This document shows positions 46,710-60,260 of a DNA stretch of 64,000 nucleotides, one piece after another (positions within the stretch are counted from its first letter, which is position 1; each line of letters begins with the position of its first letter). A program made the position numbers and the translations under genes. Location: positions 5,643,378-5,707,377 of the forward strand of contig NC_087381.1 in the NCBI RefSeq assembly GCF_963675165.1, given 5' to 3'. Origin of the DNA: Halichondria panicea. Taxonomy: Eukaryota > Porifera > Demospongiae > Suberitida > Halichondriidae. The notes under the pieces were generated by a model. It made no database searches, was not told the DNA's origin, and saw only the letters and a list, made by a program, of their open reading frames with translations.

Positions 46710-47274
46710 CTGTAAATAGTGCGTGTGTGTGTGAAGTAAGTAAATGAACCCTACACAGTGGGACACACGAATAAGGGACACTGCATAATTATACCATTTT
46801 ATGCATGAAACACAGTTCTTCCAACTACAAACCGTCTGAGCACTAGCTCTTGATTTAGTTTTGTTGCACACATGCACTGGAATTTCAGTGCCTCAATTAA
46901 TTCTAGTCAGGTGATATTATAGGAGGTAATAAAGAACTGCACGTTGCTCAACGCATTTGGATAATCATTAACGCATGCATTACGCATGGTAAACACTTCA
47001 TATACGTAGACGCTGCTACGAAGCATAAGCAAGCCAAGCAGGGGCACAGAGTTATAGCACCACAGGCAAAACACATAATAGATTGAAGCACGTTCTTCAG
47101 AGAGAGAGATGCCTGCGCTTGACGCTTTGTACAATTAACAAATACGCGGGGGGCGTAAGGCCAGGAATTGATTAGGGTCTGGCACATTCCATTGTGAAAA
47201 TTAATGACCTCAAGACAAGAGTGCTCAGATCCTTTCTTAGGAGGGGGCTGATCCATGAGACTATAATTATAATA

Positions 47275-47483
47275 CCGTATAGCAGGTAATTTTCGTGGGG
47301 CAAAATATTCGTGGCTTTCGTGGTTCGAGGTCTGACCACGAACATTTTACCCACGAATAAAGCGACCTTGCCTACTAAATTACCTGCCGTGCAAGCAGCA
47401 ACCACGAAAATGTTACCCACGAAATGTCTCAATATTGCTGAACCGCAAATATTTTGTCCCCCCGAAAATGACCTGCTATACGG
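47275..47483. mobile_element. 209-bp MITE, CCGTATAGCAGG ends, TA target
   Basis: The left end CCGTATAGCAGGTAATTTTC is inverted at the right end (GAAAATGACCTGCTATACGG), and TA lies on both sides (47273-47274 and 47484-47485). The interior repeats TTCGTGG / CCACGAA in both orientations. No coding capacity. Confidence 0.8.
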
Positions 47484-47881
47484 TACCTACTGCTAGGAGT
47501 GGGTGGGGCTCATTGCTGACTGACCGCTTTGCAGGTACTGGTTCCCTGATTTCCTGATCATTGTGGAATTGCCCCACTCTGTACTGCATGCACTCTATCT
47601 ATCATTGTGTCAGTTAGCTCTAGCTGTGTACATGTACTTTGGCAAAAACGGAAATCCATACGTTTTGCACTGCTATTCGGCAATTTCTTTCATGCATGGC
47701 CATCCTCTGCATTGCATGTGTAATTAGGTTGGTGCATTACACGCACTTTTACTTGATGCCTAACGGAGTTCGGTGACCTACTTCACTATATATAGGTGAG
47801 CGTGTATACCAATGTCAACAATAAATTGTTCTATATATATCTCTGGCACAGACACAGTACACTGTCACTGTGAAGTCTCAC

Positions 47882-47939
47882 CCTCTCCTTGGACGATCCC
47901 CAGGAGAAGAGCGACACATAACAGGCTGTATAACTTCAT
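47882..47939 (-). pseudogene. Orphan receptor exon 1 upstream of TRIM-E
   Basis: An intact 58-base signal-peptide exon ([19 protein letters not shown]) with its GTGAG donor. No receptor exon follows on the minus strand for more than 2 kb, only the MITE and phosphatase remnant. Confidence 0.8.
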
Positions 47940-48307
47940 GTAGATGACTAGACTCTAGCTATCCAATCTTAGTACTACTAGTAGAGCTAGTACATTGTAG
48001 TAGAAATTATGAGTACGTGACACACCCTATAGTCAAATAATAATTATGTGCATGCTCAGTACTGTTCATCATTCTCAGTGAACTCTTGTCCATGTCACAT
48101 CAAAGTCAAAGTAAGCTGTATTATAGTGTATGCATGGATAGAAGAGTGTATGCCTCTACGCCCTAAGCAATCCATATAACACAATTAGGTAGACTTGTTA
48201 TACCATCTTCTAGCACGTAGATCTATGTAATTTATTTCAGGGTAAAAATTAGTTGTTCGCCTAACTGTCATAAAAGCGAAAACTCAGCCTGGGATCGAGG
48301 CTAGGTA

Positions 48308-48357
48308 AAAATAGCCTCGATTCAAGGCCGATTATAATTGGCCTTGAATTGAGGCTA
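48308..48357. repeat. Inverted repeat upstream of TRIM-E
   Basis: TAGCCTCGATTCAAGGCC and GGCCTTGAATTGAGGCTA pair around an AT-rich loop, with one mismatch. Confidence 0.7.
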
Positions 48358-48983
48358 GGTAAACGTGTATTGCGGCAATTAATTTTATAACTACAAATAT
48401 TACATACATAATGCGCCAAAGGACTGCTGGTCCTAATCCGCGAATCCTTTGTACCGTATTACTAGAATATTTTGCTGGTGAAAAACCTTTTGTGAATGAG
48501 CCAAATCAGCAGAAAAATTGACCCTTTGCTTGATTTAGCTATTGCCTTTTGGCAAGGATCGTGTGTATTTACAAGTATACATGTACTGTAATTTAGGTTT
48601 TGTGATAATTATTGTTGCGAATTGATCAACCCGCACATGTTCGATACCCGCAAAACATTCTAGTAATGCGGTAACAGTCTTTCCGCGCTTTATACCCTCA
48701 AAATATATACACCTGCTATACGGTCATTAAACTCTAATTATTACAATGAATGTACAATAACTTTCCAGCCCATTGAATGAATGCATGACTATCTGTAGAC
48801 ACTATAGGTCTGAGCATATCGGATTGAATGTATTCCGAGTAACACTGATGTGTATACCTGATTTTTATACAGGGAACTCCCCAAGGCAAATCACCCCACA
48901 TAATAATCAGTAACCAAACTGTAATAAACCATAAAACCAGAAACATTCCAAGAAAGTGTTATCTGCCCTCACTAACTCAATAT

Positions 48984-51191
48984 ATGGCCTCCAATACCAA
49001 CTCCTCTGCAACCTGTGGTATATGCTCAGAGCTGTACCAAGATCCACGCATGCTCAATTGCCTACACTCATTCTGCAAAAAATGCTTGAAAAAGAGACTC
49101 GACAAAGGACCTTCCAAATCGAGCCTAGCCTGCCCCACGTGCAATGAATCCTCCTCTCTGTCTAGTCGTGGTATAGAGTCATTATCAAAAGATCATAGGA
49201 AGACTTACGAAGCAGAGGTGGCTGAATTTGAAGGCTTGATCAAAGGTGAAAAATCTGTTTCTTGCGATCATTGTGTGAAGAGGCAAGCTGCCTTCTTTTG
49301 CTGTAGCTGCTGCGAGTTTCTCTGTGAAAAATGTGCCGACCATCATCGCTCATGGAGGAAAACTCAAAACCACGAGTTGGTTAGCACTAAAGAAGGTGGA
49401 AAGGAAAATATATTCAAGAGCGTAGCTCATAAGCCTCTCACCTGCTCAGTGCACTCAAAGGAATCTCTCGACTATTACTGCAACACATGCAACGACCTGC
49501 TCTGCATTCGCTGTGTAGTTGGAAAGCACAAAGAACATGCTTACGAAGAAATGGATTCTGTTCGAGAGAAGGAGAAATCCGAGCTTATTTCTTACCTTGG
49601 GAAAACTGAGGCTGCAAAGGACAAGTTGAAGAATTCCATTTCACGAGTAGAAAAAGTTATGCAAGGTGTTCAAGCAAATCACAAGGAAGTCGATCAGAAA
49701 ATCAATGACATTTTCAACCACCTTCAGCGTAAACTAAAAGCTCGAAAAGATGCACTCTTGGCCAAAAGCGCTGATGTGGCACTCGGCAAAGAGACAGCGC
49801 TTACTCTCCAGAGTGAAGAGCTCAAGAAAATGGAAGATTCTTTTTCTGAAATTTGTTCAAAGTTAGAGTCAGTCACGCAAGAGTACACAGCCGTAGAAAT
49901 GCTATCTGCCAAACAACCTATAACAATTCGAGCTCAACAACTTCTCGGCAAGTTTGATAAAATATGCTCTCTTGATCCTTGCAAGCTAGATATAATGCCA
50001 GTATCTCTCCTTAGCACTCAACTTGAAAATGAAATTGATACTTTTGGAGCCGTGTGTGGTGGTTGCATACCAGGACAAAGTACAATTGATCTAGTGAAGC
50101 CAACTGCTGTTGTAGGGAAGGAGAGAAAGTTACTTCTCACTGCAAGAGATGATAATGGAAAACCTTATACTCGTGGGCGTGAGCCAGTGAAAGTTTCTCT
50201 AGCCCTGATGGGTTCAAATGAAGCAGGGATCTCCGGTGTTGTAGTTGACAAGAAGGATGGTACTTATGGTATTAGCTTCACACCAAATGCAGCTGGTGAA
50301 CACAAGCTATCCATCACCATTAGCAACGAGCAAATTGAGGAGAGTCCGTTTGCACTCTATGTTCGACAGCCGAGAAATTACACATCGTTGTATGCGTGTT
50401 CTCGTACATTTTCAGTTTCTCATTACCCGGGTGGTGTTGCCGTTGACGATGACAACAATGTGTACATTGCTGTAAATGGACATCACTGCATCTCTGTGTT
50501 TGATCAAAATGGTTCCAACATTCGAACCATAGGCAGATTCGGATCTGCGGACGGTCAGTTCAGTGGCCCATTTGGAATTGCCTTAAAAGGAGACATCATA
50601 TATGTAGCTGACACATCTAACGATCGAATACAAAAGCTTACTTTGGACGGCAAGTTCATTTCCAAGTTCGGTTCAAGTGGTTCTGGGAATGGACAGTTGA
50701 GCACTCCTCGGGGAATTACTATTGACAAGAATGGAAGAGTGTTTGTATCAGAGTTCAGTAATCGGCGGGTTTCCGTGTTCCAATCTGATGGTGAATTCTC
50801 TCACCACATTCAAGGCAATTACGCTGCTGATGATAGTGCTTTCTGTAACCCATGGGGATTAGCATTTGATGATGACGGGAATCTACATGTTGTTAATTAT
50901 GGCTCCAACTTGATCAAAATGTTCACTCCAGAAGGCAATTTTGTCTCCCAGTACAGCGGTGTTATCCAACATCCATCAGCGATCGCTATTGACGATGAAG
51001 GCTTTACATTTATTGGTCAATACTACAACAGAAACACTAAATATAACCACAGTCAATTGATTATTCTCAATGCCCAGCACCAGCAAGTTCATATTATACA
51101 GAAATTTAAGTACGTCCCCGGACTTTGTATCGACAAGGATGGCAATGTTTTTGTGTGCGATTACAACAACAGACGTGTTATGAAGTACTAA
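48984..51191 (+). CDS. TRIM-NHL E3 ubiquitin ligase-like protein, copy E (735 aa, intact)
   Basis: Single exon with RING (C11 to C53 as in copy C), two B-boxes, coiled coil, filamin repeat and NHL repeats. It lies in the same place in module 3 as A and C do in modules 1 and 2. Its NHL half is the most divergent: FSGPFGI, DTSNDRIQ, SEFSNRRV, FCNPWG, VNYGSNLIKMF and VIQHPSAI replace the copy C versions, and it lacks four residues around TIGRFG. One cysteine between the B-boxes (VSCTKE in C) is missing here (VSTKE). Confidence 0.93.
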   Translation: MASNTNSSATCGICSELYQDPRMLNCLHSFCKKCLKKRLDKGPSKSSLACPTCNESSSLSSRGIESLSKDHRKTYEAEVAEFEGLIKGEKSVSCDHCVKRQAAFFCCSCCEFLCEKCADHHRSWRKTQNHELVSTKEGGKENIFKSVAHKPLTCSVHSKESLDYYCNTCNDLLCIRCVVGKHKEHAYEEMDSVREKEKSELISYLGKTEAAKDKLKNSISRVEKVMQGVQANHKEVDQKINDIFNHLQRKLKARKDALLAKSADVALGKETALTLQSEELKKMEDSFSEICSKLESVTQEYTAVEMLSAKQPITIRAQQLLGKFDKICSLDPCKLDIMPVSLLSTQLENEIDTFGAVCGGCIPGQSTIDLVKPTAVVGKERKLLLTARDDNGKPYTRGREPVKVSLALMGSNEAGISGVVVDKKDGTYGISFTPNAAGEHKLSITISNEQIEESPFALYVRQPRNYTSLYACSRTFSVSHYPGGVAVDDDNNVYIAVNGHHCISVFDQNGSNIRTIGRFGSADGQFSGPFGIALKGDIIYVADTSNDRIQKLTLDGKFISKFGSSGSGNGQLSTPRGITIDKNGRVFVSEFSNRRVSVFQSDGEFSHHIQGNYAADDSAFCNPWGLAFDDDGNLHVVNYGSNLIKMFTPEGNFVSQYSGVIQHPSAIAIDDEGFTFIGQYYNRNTKYNHSQLIILNAQHQQVHIIQKFKYVPGLCIDKDGNVFVCDYNNRRVMKY

Positions 51192-52697
51192 CAATATTTA
51201 ATAATTATAGCCTATTCTAGAATACTGTTATTATTGTGCGTATATATAATTATACGTATAATTATAATTTCATGCACATTATTATTATACGTAATTTTGC
51301 ATGCATTGTTTAATTATCCCCATAATTAAAGTGCATAATTATTGTCTGCAAAATTAGTTTCAGTATATTAGTTTTCCTACATTCTGAGGATCGAGCTTCA
51401 ATGGATTTGCAACAGAGCAACACAATGAATTCTCTCTCCATAATTATATTGACAGCATGCAGTTAACGGTTAAGGTCATTACAATAAAACGTAATTATAT
51501 ATATCGCATCTGTTTTGCATTAAGCTGTGGAGACACAGCTTAATGCACGGAGTGAATGTTCTATGAGCATCTTGTTCAGTTATAGATTCAACAAACAAAA
51601 AGTATTTTACTATATAATTGTAGTGGCAATTGTTCATAAGGCATAGGCATAGGGCAGAGCAGTTATAACGCGAAAATTATAAACTGAGCGTTATTATATA
51701 ATGGGTACAACAACACCTTGGAGAGAGTATTAGATTAGTTGTGTTGGTATAGGAATGAATTGGTGCATGGGTCTTATATATATACGTATATAGACAGCTG
51801 CCCTTCACGACAAGAATTAACACTATAATTATAGTAATAATGTCTGCATAATTATAAGCACTATAAAACGATCTGAACAAAACAAGTGACTTCATAATCT
51901 AGTTTTCTATACTGTAGCTCTATGCATTCAGACAGTATAATAGCTATAATTATATGCACCATATAAAAACTTGCCACTCATAACAACAGCCTATATATAC
52001 GTGCTTCTATATAATATATATAGTCATACCGCTATTTAGACTAAGTATATTATAGTGGCACTAGACAATAAAACAGTTAGTATATCTATGCTACAACCTG
52101 TGCGTCAAGGCTTTCCTGTGAGTGTGAAAGTTTTTTTACCAAATTATAGGTTATACTTTTTGCCACTTTTCCTCATTTTCAAGTAATCCAGCAATATACG
52201 ACTTTGGTGAGCCCGTTTCCAATGCAGTCTCGTCGACTTTAATGGATTCATTTTGCATGGTACTACGATCGTGTTTGCTGAATTTAGAGTCTCTTGGCTT
52301 GAGATGAACAATAGTCGTTGGACTCTTGCTCTGCATATAATAATAATTATAGATATTGTCACGACTCTGAGACCAATACATATATATATAAACAGACAGT
52401 CTAACTTGAATTACAATGGAAGGGGCACATACTAGTGTAAACCCTCGGCGTTAATTTGGGGTTTAGTGTAGTCTACAGCCTCACGTCAAAGCCACGTGTA
52501 CATCTAGGCCAATGTGCAGGTTCAAGCTTCTTAGCTTCTTAGCTTTTGCTCCCTTATATTCGACAATGAAGCTTTAAAATCAAAACTACTACCTTAATTG
52601 TTGTTTTGAGGTAATTATATATAGGTACATGTCGTAGTACATTGTAGGGGCCTTCACACATGCATGCATGCACTGTCTATAATTATAATTGAAGATA
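51192..52697. other. Intergenic region between convergent TRIM-E and receptor copy 3
   Basis: Homologous to 2562-3988 with more indels than between the other two. ATAATTAT-type strings are frequent. No conserved reading frame is seen. Confidence 0.6.
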
Positions 52698-55600
52698 CTA
52701 CAATCTGCATACCAGATTGTTTTTTCCTGAGGTAGAAGTAGATGCACCACTGTCAGTCTTGCTTCGGCACCGCTTTAGAAAATTTGTAACCTAAAAATTT
52801 AGAAGATACATAAAAATTAATGCTAAAATAACGATATACAACACACCTTTTCACTCCGGAGCACATGGAAGAAAAATACGAACAGGCCTTGCAGTGAGTT
52901 AAAGATAGTGAACAACCATGCAAACACAATAGTGTTGCTGTTGACTGAGAGTAGACCAAACACCCAAGTCAGCCCGAGTAGTGGAAGAAGAATTATAGTG
53001 GCCTTGAAGAGTTGTCTGCATAATTTACGCACACATGCATTGGGATCAACACACGTTGCATTTACTGAATAGTATAGTGAGCACTCACGAGAATAACTGT
53101 AAAGATTCCTTTTTTCCTCTTTGTTGCATGGTTAATTTTTTTTGTTTATAGACACTGCACAAAGCAGCCAAGAGAAAGAATACGTTTACCTGTACAGGTA
53201 ATCGTCATAAAGAAAATGTTAGTCAAGGTAACTGATGGACCGGACCCTATAACAACTGCAAAATGTCCTAATTCAATCCAAATGGTTGCAAGCTAAAGAG
53301 ATCTCACCAGAACAACTAGTAGCATCGGTGCAACAAATGCCCATACGGCTCCTTTATCACCGGCACCAACAGCAATCCAACAACTGCATTGTACATAAGG
53401 GACAATAAAATAATGTTGTCAGTTGTATTTAATATAATTATACACATTCTAATAAGAATTTGGAGAGGTGAATCGAAAACTTACTACTCTTCTGTGCCAT
53501 ACTGGTCATGAATAAGTCCAGCAGATATAGCCACCGGTATCACTGGAACACCTGCAAAACAAATCCAATGCATTCGACATAATGCTCACTGAACATGCAG
53601 TAGAATGGGCAGTGGAATGTATGGGTCTAAGGGGCACTCTGCTTCCCTTGATCTCAGAGGTCAAAAGGCAACAAGCACTTTAATGTCTCGGTATTAATAG
53701 TGGTCAAGGGCCCATAATTATACCTAGTATATACATCGCATAATTATACAAAATAGAATTTACCCCATCCAATAATAAAGAATATCCACCATTTCTTGGA
53801 TATTTGGCTGAAGACAACCACCAACATGAGATAGAGCATGATTCCTTCACAGAGCATCCAAAAGAACACAGCAGTGAACAAGTAGTGAAGGAGAGCAGCC
53901 ACAAACGCACACGCTATCTGAAAGTGATGGCAAATTAATGGAGATCATACTATAATTATGTGGCGCACCTATGAATGTAATTATAACCGTAAGTAAAATA
54001 ATTATTACGATAGATCATAGTTAATATTGTAAAAACAAAAGTATCTGCATACGCGTTGAGTAAAATGCAAAGTCGCGGATCATACTTTAATTAGTCGTTT
54101 TTCGAGCGACAAAATATTGATTTTATCAAGTAAGCAGTAAATATGACACTGTAATGTCATAACGTGAAATTTTTGAGACGCTTAAATTTCGTGGAATGGC
54201 CTCTAAAAGCATTTCGTCCAATAAATTTCGTGGATTGACTGCTTACCAGAAGCCACACCTTTAATCTTTGCACTTTATAGCAGATAATCGTGGAATTAAT
54301 TTCATGTGTAGGATTGCTAATCCATGAAAACAGCGAAAATTAAACCCCTCGAAAATTGTGTGCTTATATAATTATATACGGTACGTATTTGCGATCTTCT
54401 TCTGTGATACCATAATGACATACAATACAGTCATAATTATAATGGTCACTGATTCGAGAACAAAACTTCAACTTTGGCATGCCATTGTCTGTGAAAGGTG
54501 AAAGGCATAAACCGCACCAGCTATATATACGATACTATAAACACTATAAGTACACGACTCAAGTGACACCTTATTGACCACAGCAGTCTGTATTCCTGAC
54601 AAGAACGCCACGTAACCAAGGAGCAAAGAAATAGACAGGTTGAGATGGATGAAGTTATGAACTCTGGTCAGCAGTTCTTTTCTAAACAGCAACAGCATAA
54701 AAAGTTGTACGTGTATACAAAGCTATTTATAGTTTTTCGATGATTACCTCAATGCCAGGAAATAGATGATAGTTAACAGAAGAAAAAAGATGGAGATGGA
54801 ACAACCGACATAAGTCAACAACGATAGAGCAAACCTGATCTCTGGAGTTGTGTCCTACAAAAGGACCAAACGTATTATAATTATTAATCCAAGTAACGTA
54901 CTGCACGAGGCTCACATTCAGTGCTCCAGTGACATCCATTAGAACAGCAAATGCTGTGAAATGACTGCTCTCACAGACAATATTATATACTCTCATTTGC
55001 TTGTCTTCATCCACACTGACTGTAGTCACACCTTCCATGGACCACCTGCTGTTGGCCGCATCACTAACAATAAAGTAATTGTGACATTTTGATTGAACAA
55101 CGATTAGGCAAAATGATAGCTCACCTAGAAACACTCCAAAATACACATGTGGCATTTTCTGCAACTTCACTTTCAGAAAACTGCACGTAATATATATGGA
55201 TTAGTGACGCTCGTAAGTTCAACTGTTATAATTATTTATTGCCTTTTGGGTAGTGAAATTGAAGGTTGCCTTTGTCTGAAAGTTATTTAACTTCACATCG
55301 GAGAAGACTTGACTAGAAATAACCTGTGAGACCGGTCTGGTCGTGTTCCTGTGTATAAGCATATACAATGAGACTGAGCAGAACATGACTAAGAGTACTG
55401 TACATTTCAAGATTGGTTTTTGGAAGAAAACCCTCCAAGTTGGAGAATAGAATGTTGACTGCTGAAACATTCCCTTCTGAAAATTGAAACCGATAAGGAT
55501 AATTTTGTTTACCACTGAAGTGTATTATATGAAATACCTCGGGCGCCTCTCTCCGCAAAGAGAGCAGCTGGTATCACAGTTTGAGCTGAGCCTGTTTCTT

Positions 55601-58600
55601 CACTGACTTTAATAACTTCAGGAAATGTAATGTCTTCCAAATTAGTGGGGTCAACTTTCATTGCAGATAGCACTGCATGGACGGTAAAATACAATAATTA
55701 TAAATACTAGAGCACTAAACTTACTTTTAAAGTACATGTATAGATCACATGCAAGTCAAAATCAGTTTCTACAAAATTGTCTGTTCCAAGCACATCACCC
55801 TATATCCCGGGCAAGGCTGGATAACGGCATTTTTACAACCGACTTTTGTCTTTTTAAACCTTCATAATTATGAACACGATGTCATGAGCTCCAAAGGCAC
55901 TACTGTGGCATCCAGCAAACAATTCAGGTGCATGAGCAGACTCGAATAAAAACATCACAGACAAGTACGCAGACAAACTACTATAACTTGGGTACCGCGG
56001 CGCGCCATGCATAGAACAAAATAATAATTATTAGCTATAATACGTCTGTTGAAGTACGCATACCGATATTCTGTCTCACAAGTGTGATTTCAGTCATGTC
56101 ACCTGTATCCACAGCTTCACTCCTTAGTGCCAATGACACATACTGACCATATAACTCTGCATTCAGCAACAATTGCTGACTCTCAGCAGAATAACCATGA
56201 AGATATTTGATTGTCTATATACAACGTAATTCAATACCTTTGCCATTATTATACCTCTTGCAATCTTTCCCATCCTTCTGTATTCCTCTCATCAAGAACA
56301 TTGCTGAGAATGTTCAGAACTCCCTATATACAAATAAAAGCAATAAAGCAAAAGGGAAATATTTTACTGATAATTATAGTCTTACTTCACTAAAATTGAG
56401 AGAGGACATGGGACCAGCAGACTCTATGTTCTGAATTAGGTAATTCACACTTGACTTGACAATCAAATTAGTAGTGCTGAGGTCTTGAGGGAATATGGTG
56501 GAGTCTCCTGTTGCATTGACATTAGTAGCCTCCGCAAGAGAAACAAGAAGGTTATCAACTTCATTCTGAGAGGCATTTCTAAGAAATAGTTCATTTGCCT
56601 GAATGGGGAAAACTATAGCTGGTGAAAGACTGTCATGAACGGTAATAATATTAATATTAATATCAGTATGTCCTATAGATGACAGTGCATGTATTTGTGT
56701 GAAGAAATACGTATTAAAGCAAAAGTCTTACCGTGTTATTAAGTAAACTGATTTCTTCCCTAGCACAGTTATCAATATTCACTGCTTCCCACATTCCTTT
56801 AAGTGTACAGAAACGAGTCGCAGTACCTGTATGACAATAATACATGCACATCACATGCATAAAATGACATAATTATATACCTGAAGTTGTTCCCGTTCCA
56901 TTTTGTGGGCATTGCCGGGAATAGGAAAAGCCAGCCACAGTGACAGGGAAGAAAAGCCACCAGACAGAATCCTGTTCAGCTTCACAAACCATCACACCTA
57001 TAATAATGCAAAAAAATTTTGATTAACAAATGAATATAACCACTCGCTTCGCTCAGCCCAAAGAGCTTACAAAAACCACAACTATAATATTCTGAATGCA
57101 ACATTACCTGGACATGAAGAACCAACAGCACCCAGGTCAATAGTAGTGTCATTTCTTGCAGCTACAAATATTGTCACAGGAGCTATTGTTGAAAGTTGCA
57201 GATTGCCATTGTCTGTTGCTATGACCATGAACGAGTGTGAGGATGCATTCTCAAAGTCCAGCCTCTCCTGTGTAAATATTGCACCCGAACTGTCAACTCT
57301 AAACACATCAGATTCAGCCAGAGCGTAAGCAATCAACGAGTCATTGTCTCTGTCTATAGCACCGACACATAGCACAGTAATGTTGAGTGGAGTATTCTCG
57401 GGTATAGTCGTGGAATAAGCAGCCATGGAAAACATTGGAGCATTGTCATTTTCATTAAGCACGTTCACCGTAATGCTTGCAAAAGCTGGAGGGGTGACAT
57501 TATCGGTAGCTCTAACTGTCAGTGTGTAAGTCTGAGTGTCCTCAAAGTCTAAATATGATGTGACTAATAGTTGACCAGTGTCAGGCTCAAGTGAAAACTT
57601 ATTTTGCTCATTTCCACTAGTAATGTCATATGTGAGGTTTTCGGTATCCACATCAGTGGCCATCACGATAATCAACAAATGTCCAAATAAAACGGATTCA
57701 GATATCTCAACATAATATTCAGAGACTTGAAAGGAAGGACTGATGCAATCAAAGTTCATACTCGTAGTCAGTAGACAAGAAGTGCCATTACAACACGGGT
57801 TGTCGGTACAGATACCGTCACTATTCACTAGGGGACCACAATCACATTGTTCCCCCTCCGCCTCATCCAGGAGATTGTTACCACACAGACTGTCTGCTAA
57901 TAAGCAACCGTCACCTGTGTACATGCATGGGACTAAATTACGGACCCTATATAAAAGACCGCTAGAAAAATACCCTCCAAATAAGCAAATCTAATGCTTC
58001 CATGGCCACTGCCCTCCCCACTCACTTAAGCTCTGCCCACGATCACGAATAGCTCCCAACATCTCGGCTCGGCTGCGTGGAGAGAACTGATCGTTGTTGG
58101 GCTGACTACCATCTAAGGGGAATGCGTCCATTAGATACACACCGCCAGCCTCAGGGGGGTCCATAGGGGGGTCATGCTGTGTGAGGGTGGAGGTAAATAT
58201 TGGGTGGGGGTCATGCTGTGCATGCAAGTATGTATGTGCATTGGATGAGGATGGGTCCATCTCTAGAATTTTGACGGCTCATGCAGCAAAAATTACACGG
58301 TACAAAGCACATGCCTGATGGTAGTACACGCACATGCACATGTACAGTATAGATGTATGTTATACACTGTACATAATTATATAACGCACTGTTGAGCCGA
58401 AGTTGTGTCCTGCCTCGTGTGCGAAGGTGAACGCGGCTATGGCAGAAGGGATGCGAGTGTTGTAGTTTAAGATGCTCACAATCCCCGTATTGAGGGTCCG
58501 GTTCACACCTCCAGAGAAAGTCTGGTTCGCATCTCCAGGGAAGGTCTGAATGTTCTCACAGATGCCACCTGAAGAATAAAAAAAATTATGTATGCACGTG

Positions 58601-59725
58601 TGGGGGTGGAGGAGAGAGTGTGTGTGTGTGTGTGTGAGTGTTTGAGGGTATACATACAATGTGTCATGCAAGTATTCATAATTGAGGTGGGTGGAATTGT
58701 GTCCACTGTTCACTCAAACAGAATGATCCCCTAACAACGTATCGGGCGTTTCTAGAACTTGAAGCAGGGGAGTGCTGATGTATATGGTTGGCATCTGTAG
58801 AACAGAAGTTCTAGAATGCTACTACGATTCATAAACTAGCGAAATACAAATTTAGAGATAAAATTAATGCTCAAGAATGATAGTGGGATAAAAGTTAGGG
58901 TCCTTCGTGCGCATTTACTGTAGGAAATGGAGGTCACAAAGGAGTGTTTATATACATGCAGTGATACAAACGTGGGATCTATTTACGCAGGATGAACTAA
59001 TGGCAGCATTTAGCTAGACTCTATAGAGACAAGACGATTACATGTACATGACAGGATAGACTTTCCAAACCAATTACCTGTTGTAAGAATTAAAGAAAAA
59101 TTGTCTACAATAGCCGTTCATTAGTATTTCGTTAGTATTCGTTAGTATTTCGAACACCAGTGTACCACACACCCACCCACACACACCCACACTCCCCACA
59201 CACACACATACACCCACACATACCTGCTGCATTGACTCCAGGTTGTGGTGCCACGTATGCTAATCCTACAACACCATTATCAAAATCACGACTAGTGAAC
59301 CGATAACTCAGACAGTACTGCGACCAATCAGCTGTCGAGTGCTCGTTGAGAAATTCCAGTACACTAATAAACTGGTTATCGTAGAAAGTGCCACTAGCAG
59401 GAGGAGTGTTCTCGACCTCCATACCAAGAATACCAAAATGAATGCCGTCAGCCAACCCGTCATCGTCAAAGTCGGTACGCTCAAGTATTCTGCTTCCCTG
59501 CAAGTGGAGGAGGGGTTACAGTTAAGTATGGTAATTTATTACATTATAATGAAAGCACCACGTCACGGATGCTGATGCCTCGGTGGATGTGTCAAAGCTA
59601 CGTCTATACTATAGCTATTGCTAATACACATGCACATGTGTGATATTGATGAACAATTTTCTGAATGACCCTGTGGGAAAAGATTGATTGGGACCACTTT
59701 GTTAATGAAGGCACCGCGGGTGCTG

Positions 59726-60260
59726 ATGCCTCGGTGGAGGTGCCAAAGCTACATAACATAAAACTACTAATAGCTAGCTTTTATACACACATTGATTATA
59801 ATTATCATGATGAATTTTGCTGCATGCAATCAACCGAATAGTGGGTAATGATCGACCATGATTGTTGTTAAAAACGATCGATGCCAAAAGTTCAAGTCTA
59901 AAATTAATGGCTGCAAAGTCAGCAGAGCCTTGCAGCTCTCTGCTCACTCTTGCAGCTACCAATAGCTAGCGTTCTAGTGCAGAGCTAACTACTAAGTAGA
60001 GTAGTAACACTCGTGAACAAGTTTTGCTACGGACTCTTCTGAAAAGGCTGCAATAGCATTCCAAGTAAGCATAACTCGAGAATGAAGCATTATTTTGCAA
60101 ATCCACGAATTAAAATCCAAGTAAACATGACTAGAAGCCTATAGAAACTCTTACTTGCACTTGATTCATCCTTGAGCAGCTGTATCGGTCCACACACACA
60201 GACACACAGACACACAAACACACTACCGTATACCTCGCTTGCGCATGCGCACCGAGGCAT
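59726..60260. mobile_element. Inverted-repeat element in intron 5 of receptor copy 3
   Basis: This is the homologue of 34513-35077 with the same ATGCCTCGGTG / CACCGAGGCAT ends. Its presence in copies 2 and 3 but not copy 1 supports a closer relation of their 5' halves. Confidence 0.55.

Larger units (their letters stand above)
23465..48700. repeat. Tandem segmental duplication, module 2
   Basis: This is the second copy of the module and holds TRIM-C, receptor copy 2, TRIM-D, a small CTDSPL2-like remnant and an orphan receptor exon 1. It is longer than module 1 because of insertions between 38997 and 42546 (two elements with 5-bp target duplications, a fold-back element, a non-LTR fragment and a TTA-flanked MITE). 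The CTDSPL2-like block is shorter than in module 1. The right boundary is approximate because the sequence upstream of TRIM-E is only partly alignable with that upstream of TRIM-C. Confidence 0.8.
45148..48983. other. Decayed block between TRIM-D and TRIM-E
   Basis: This corresponds to 18382-23809 in module 1 but has lost most of the phosphatase exons and receptor exons 2-3. It keeps a MITE remnant (45257-45455), the last CTDSPL2-like exon (46620-46709), a TA-flanked MITE (47275-47483), a right half of the intron-1 element (to 47776), an orphan receptor exon 1 (47882-47939) and the conserved upstream sequence of TRIM-E. The stretch 45640-46130 is not shared with module 1, and I cannot identify it. 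Confidence 0.6.
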
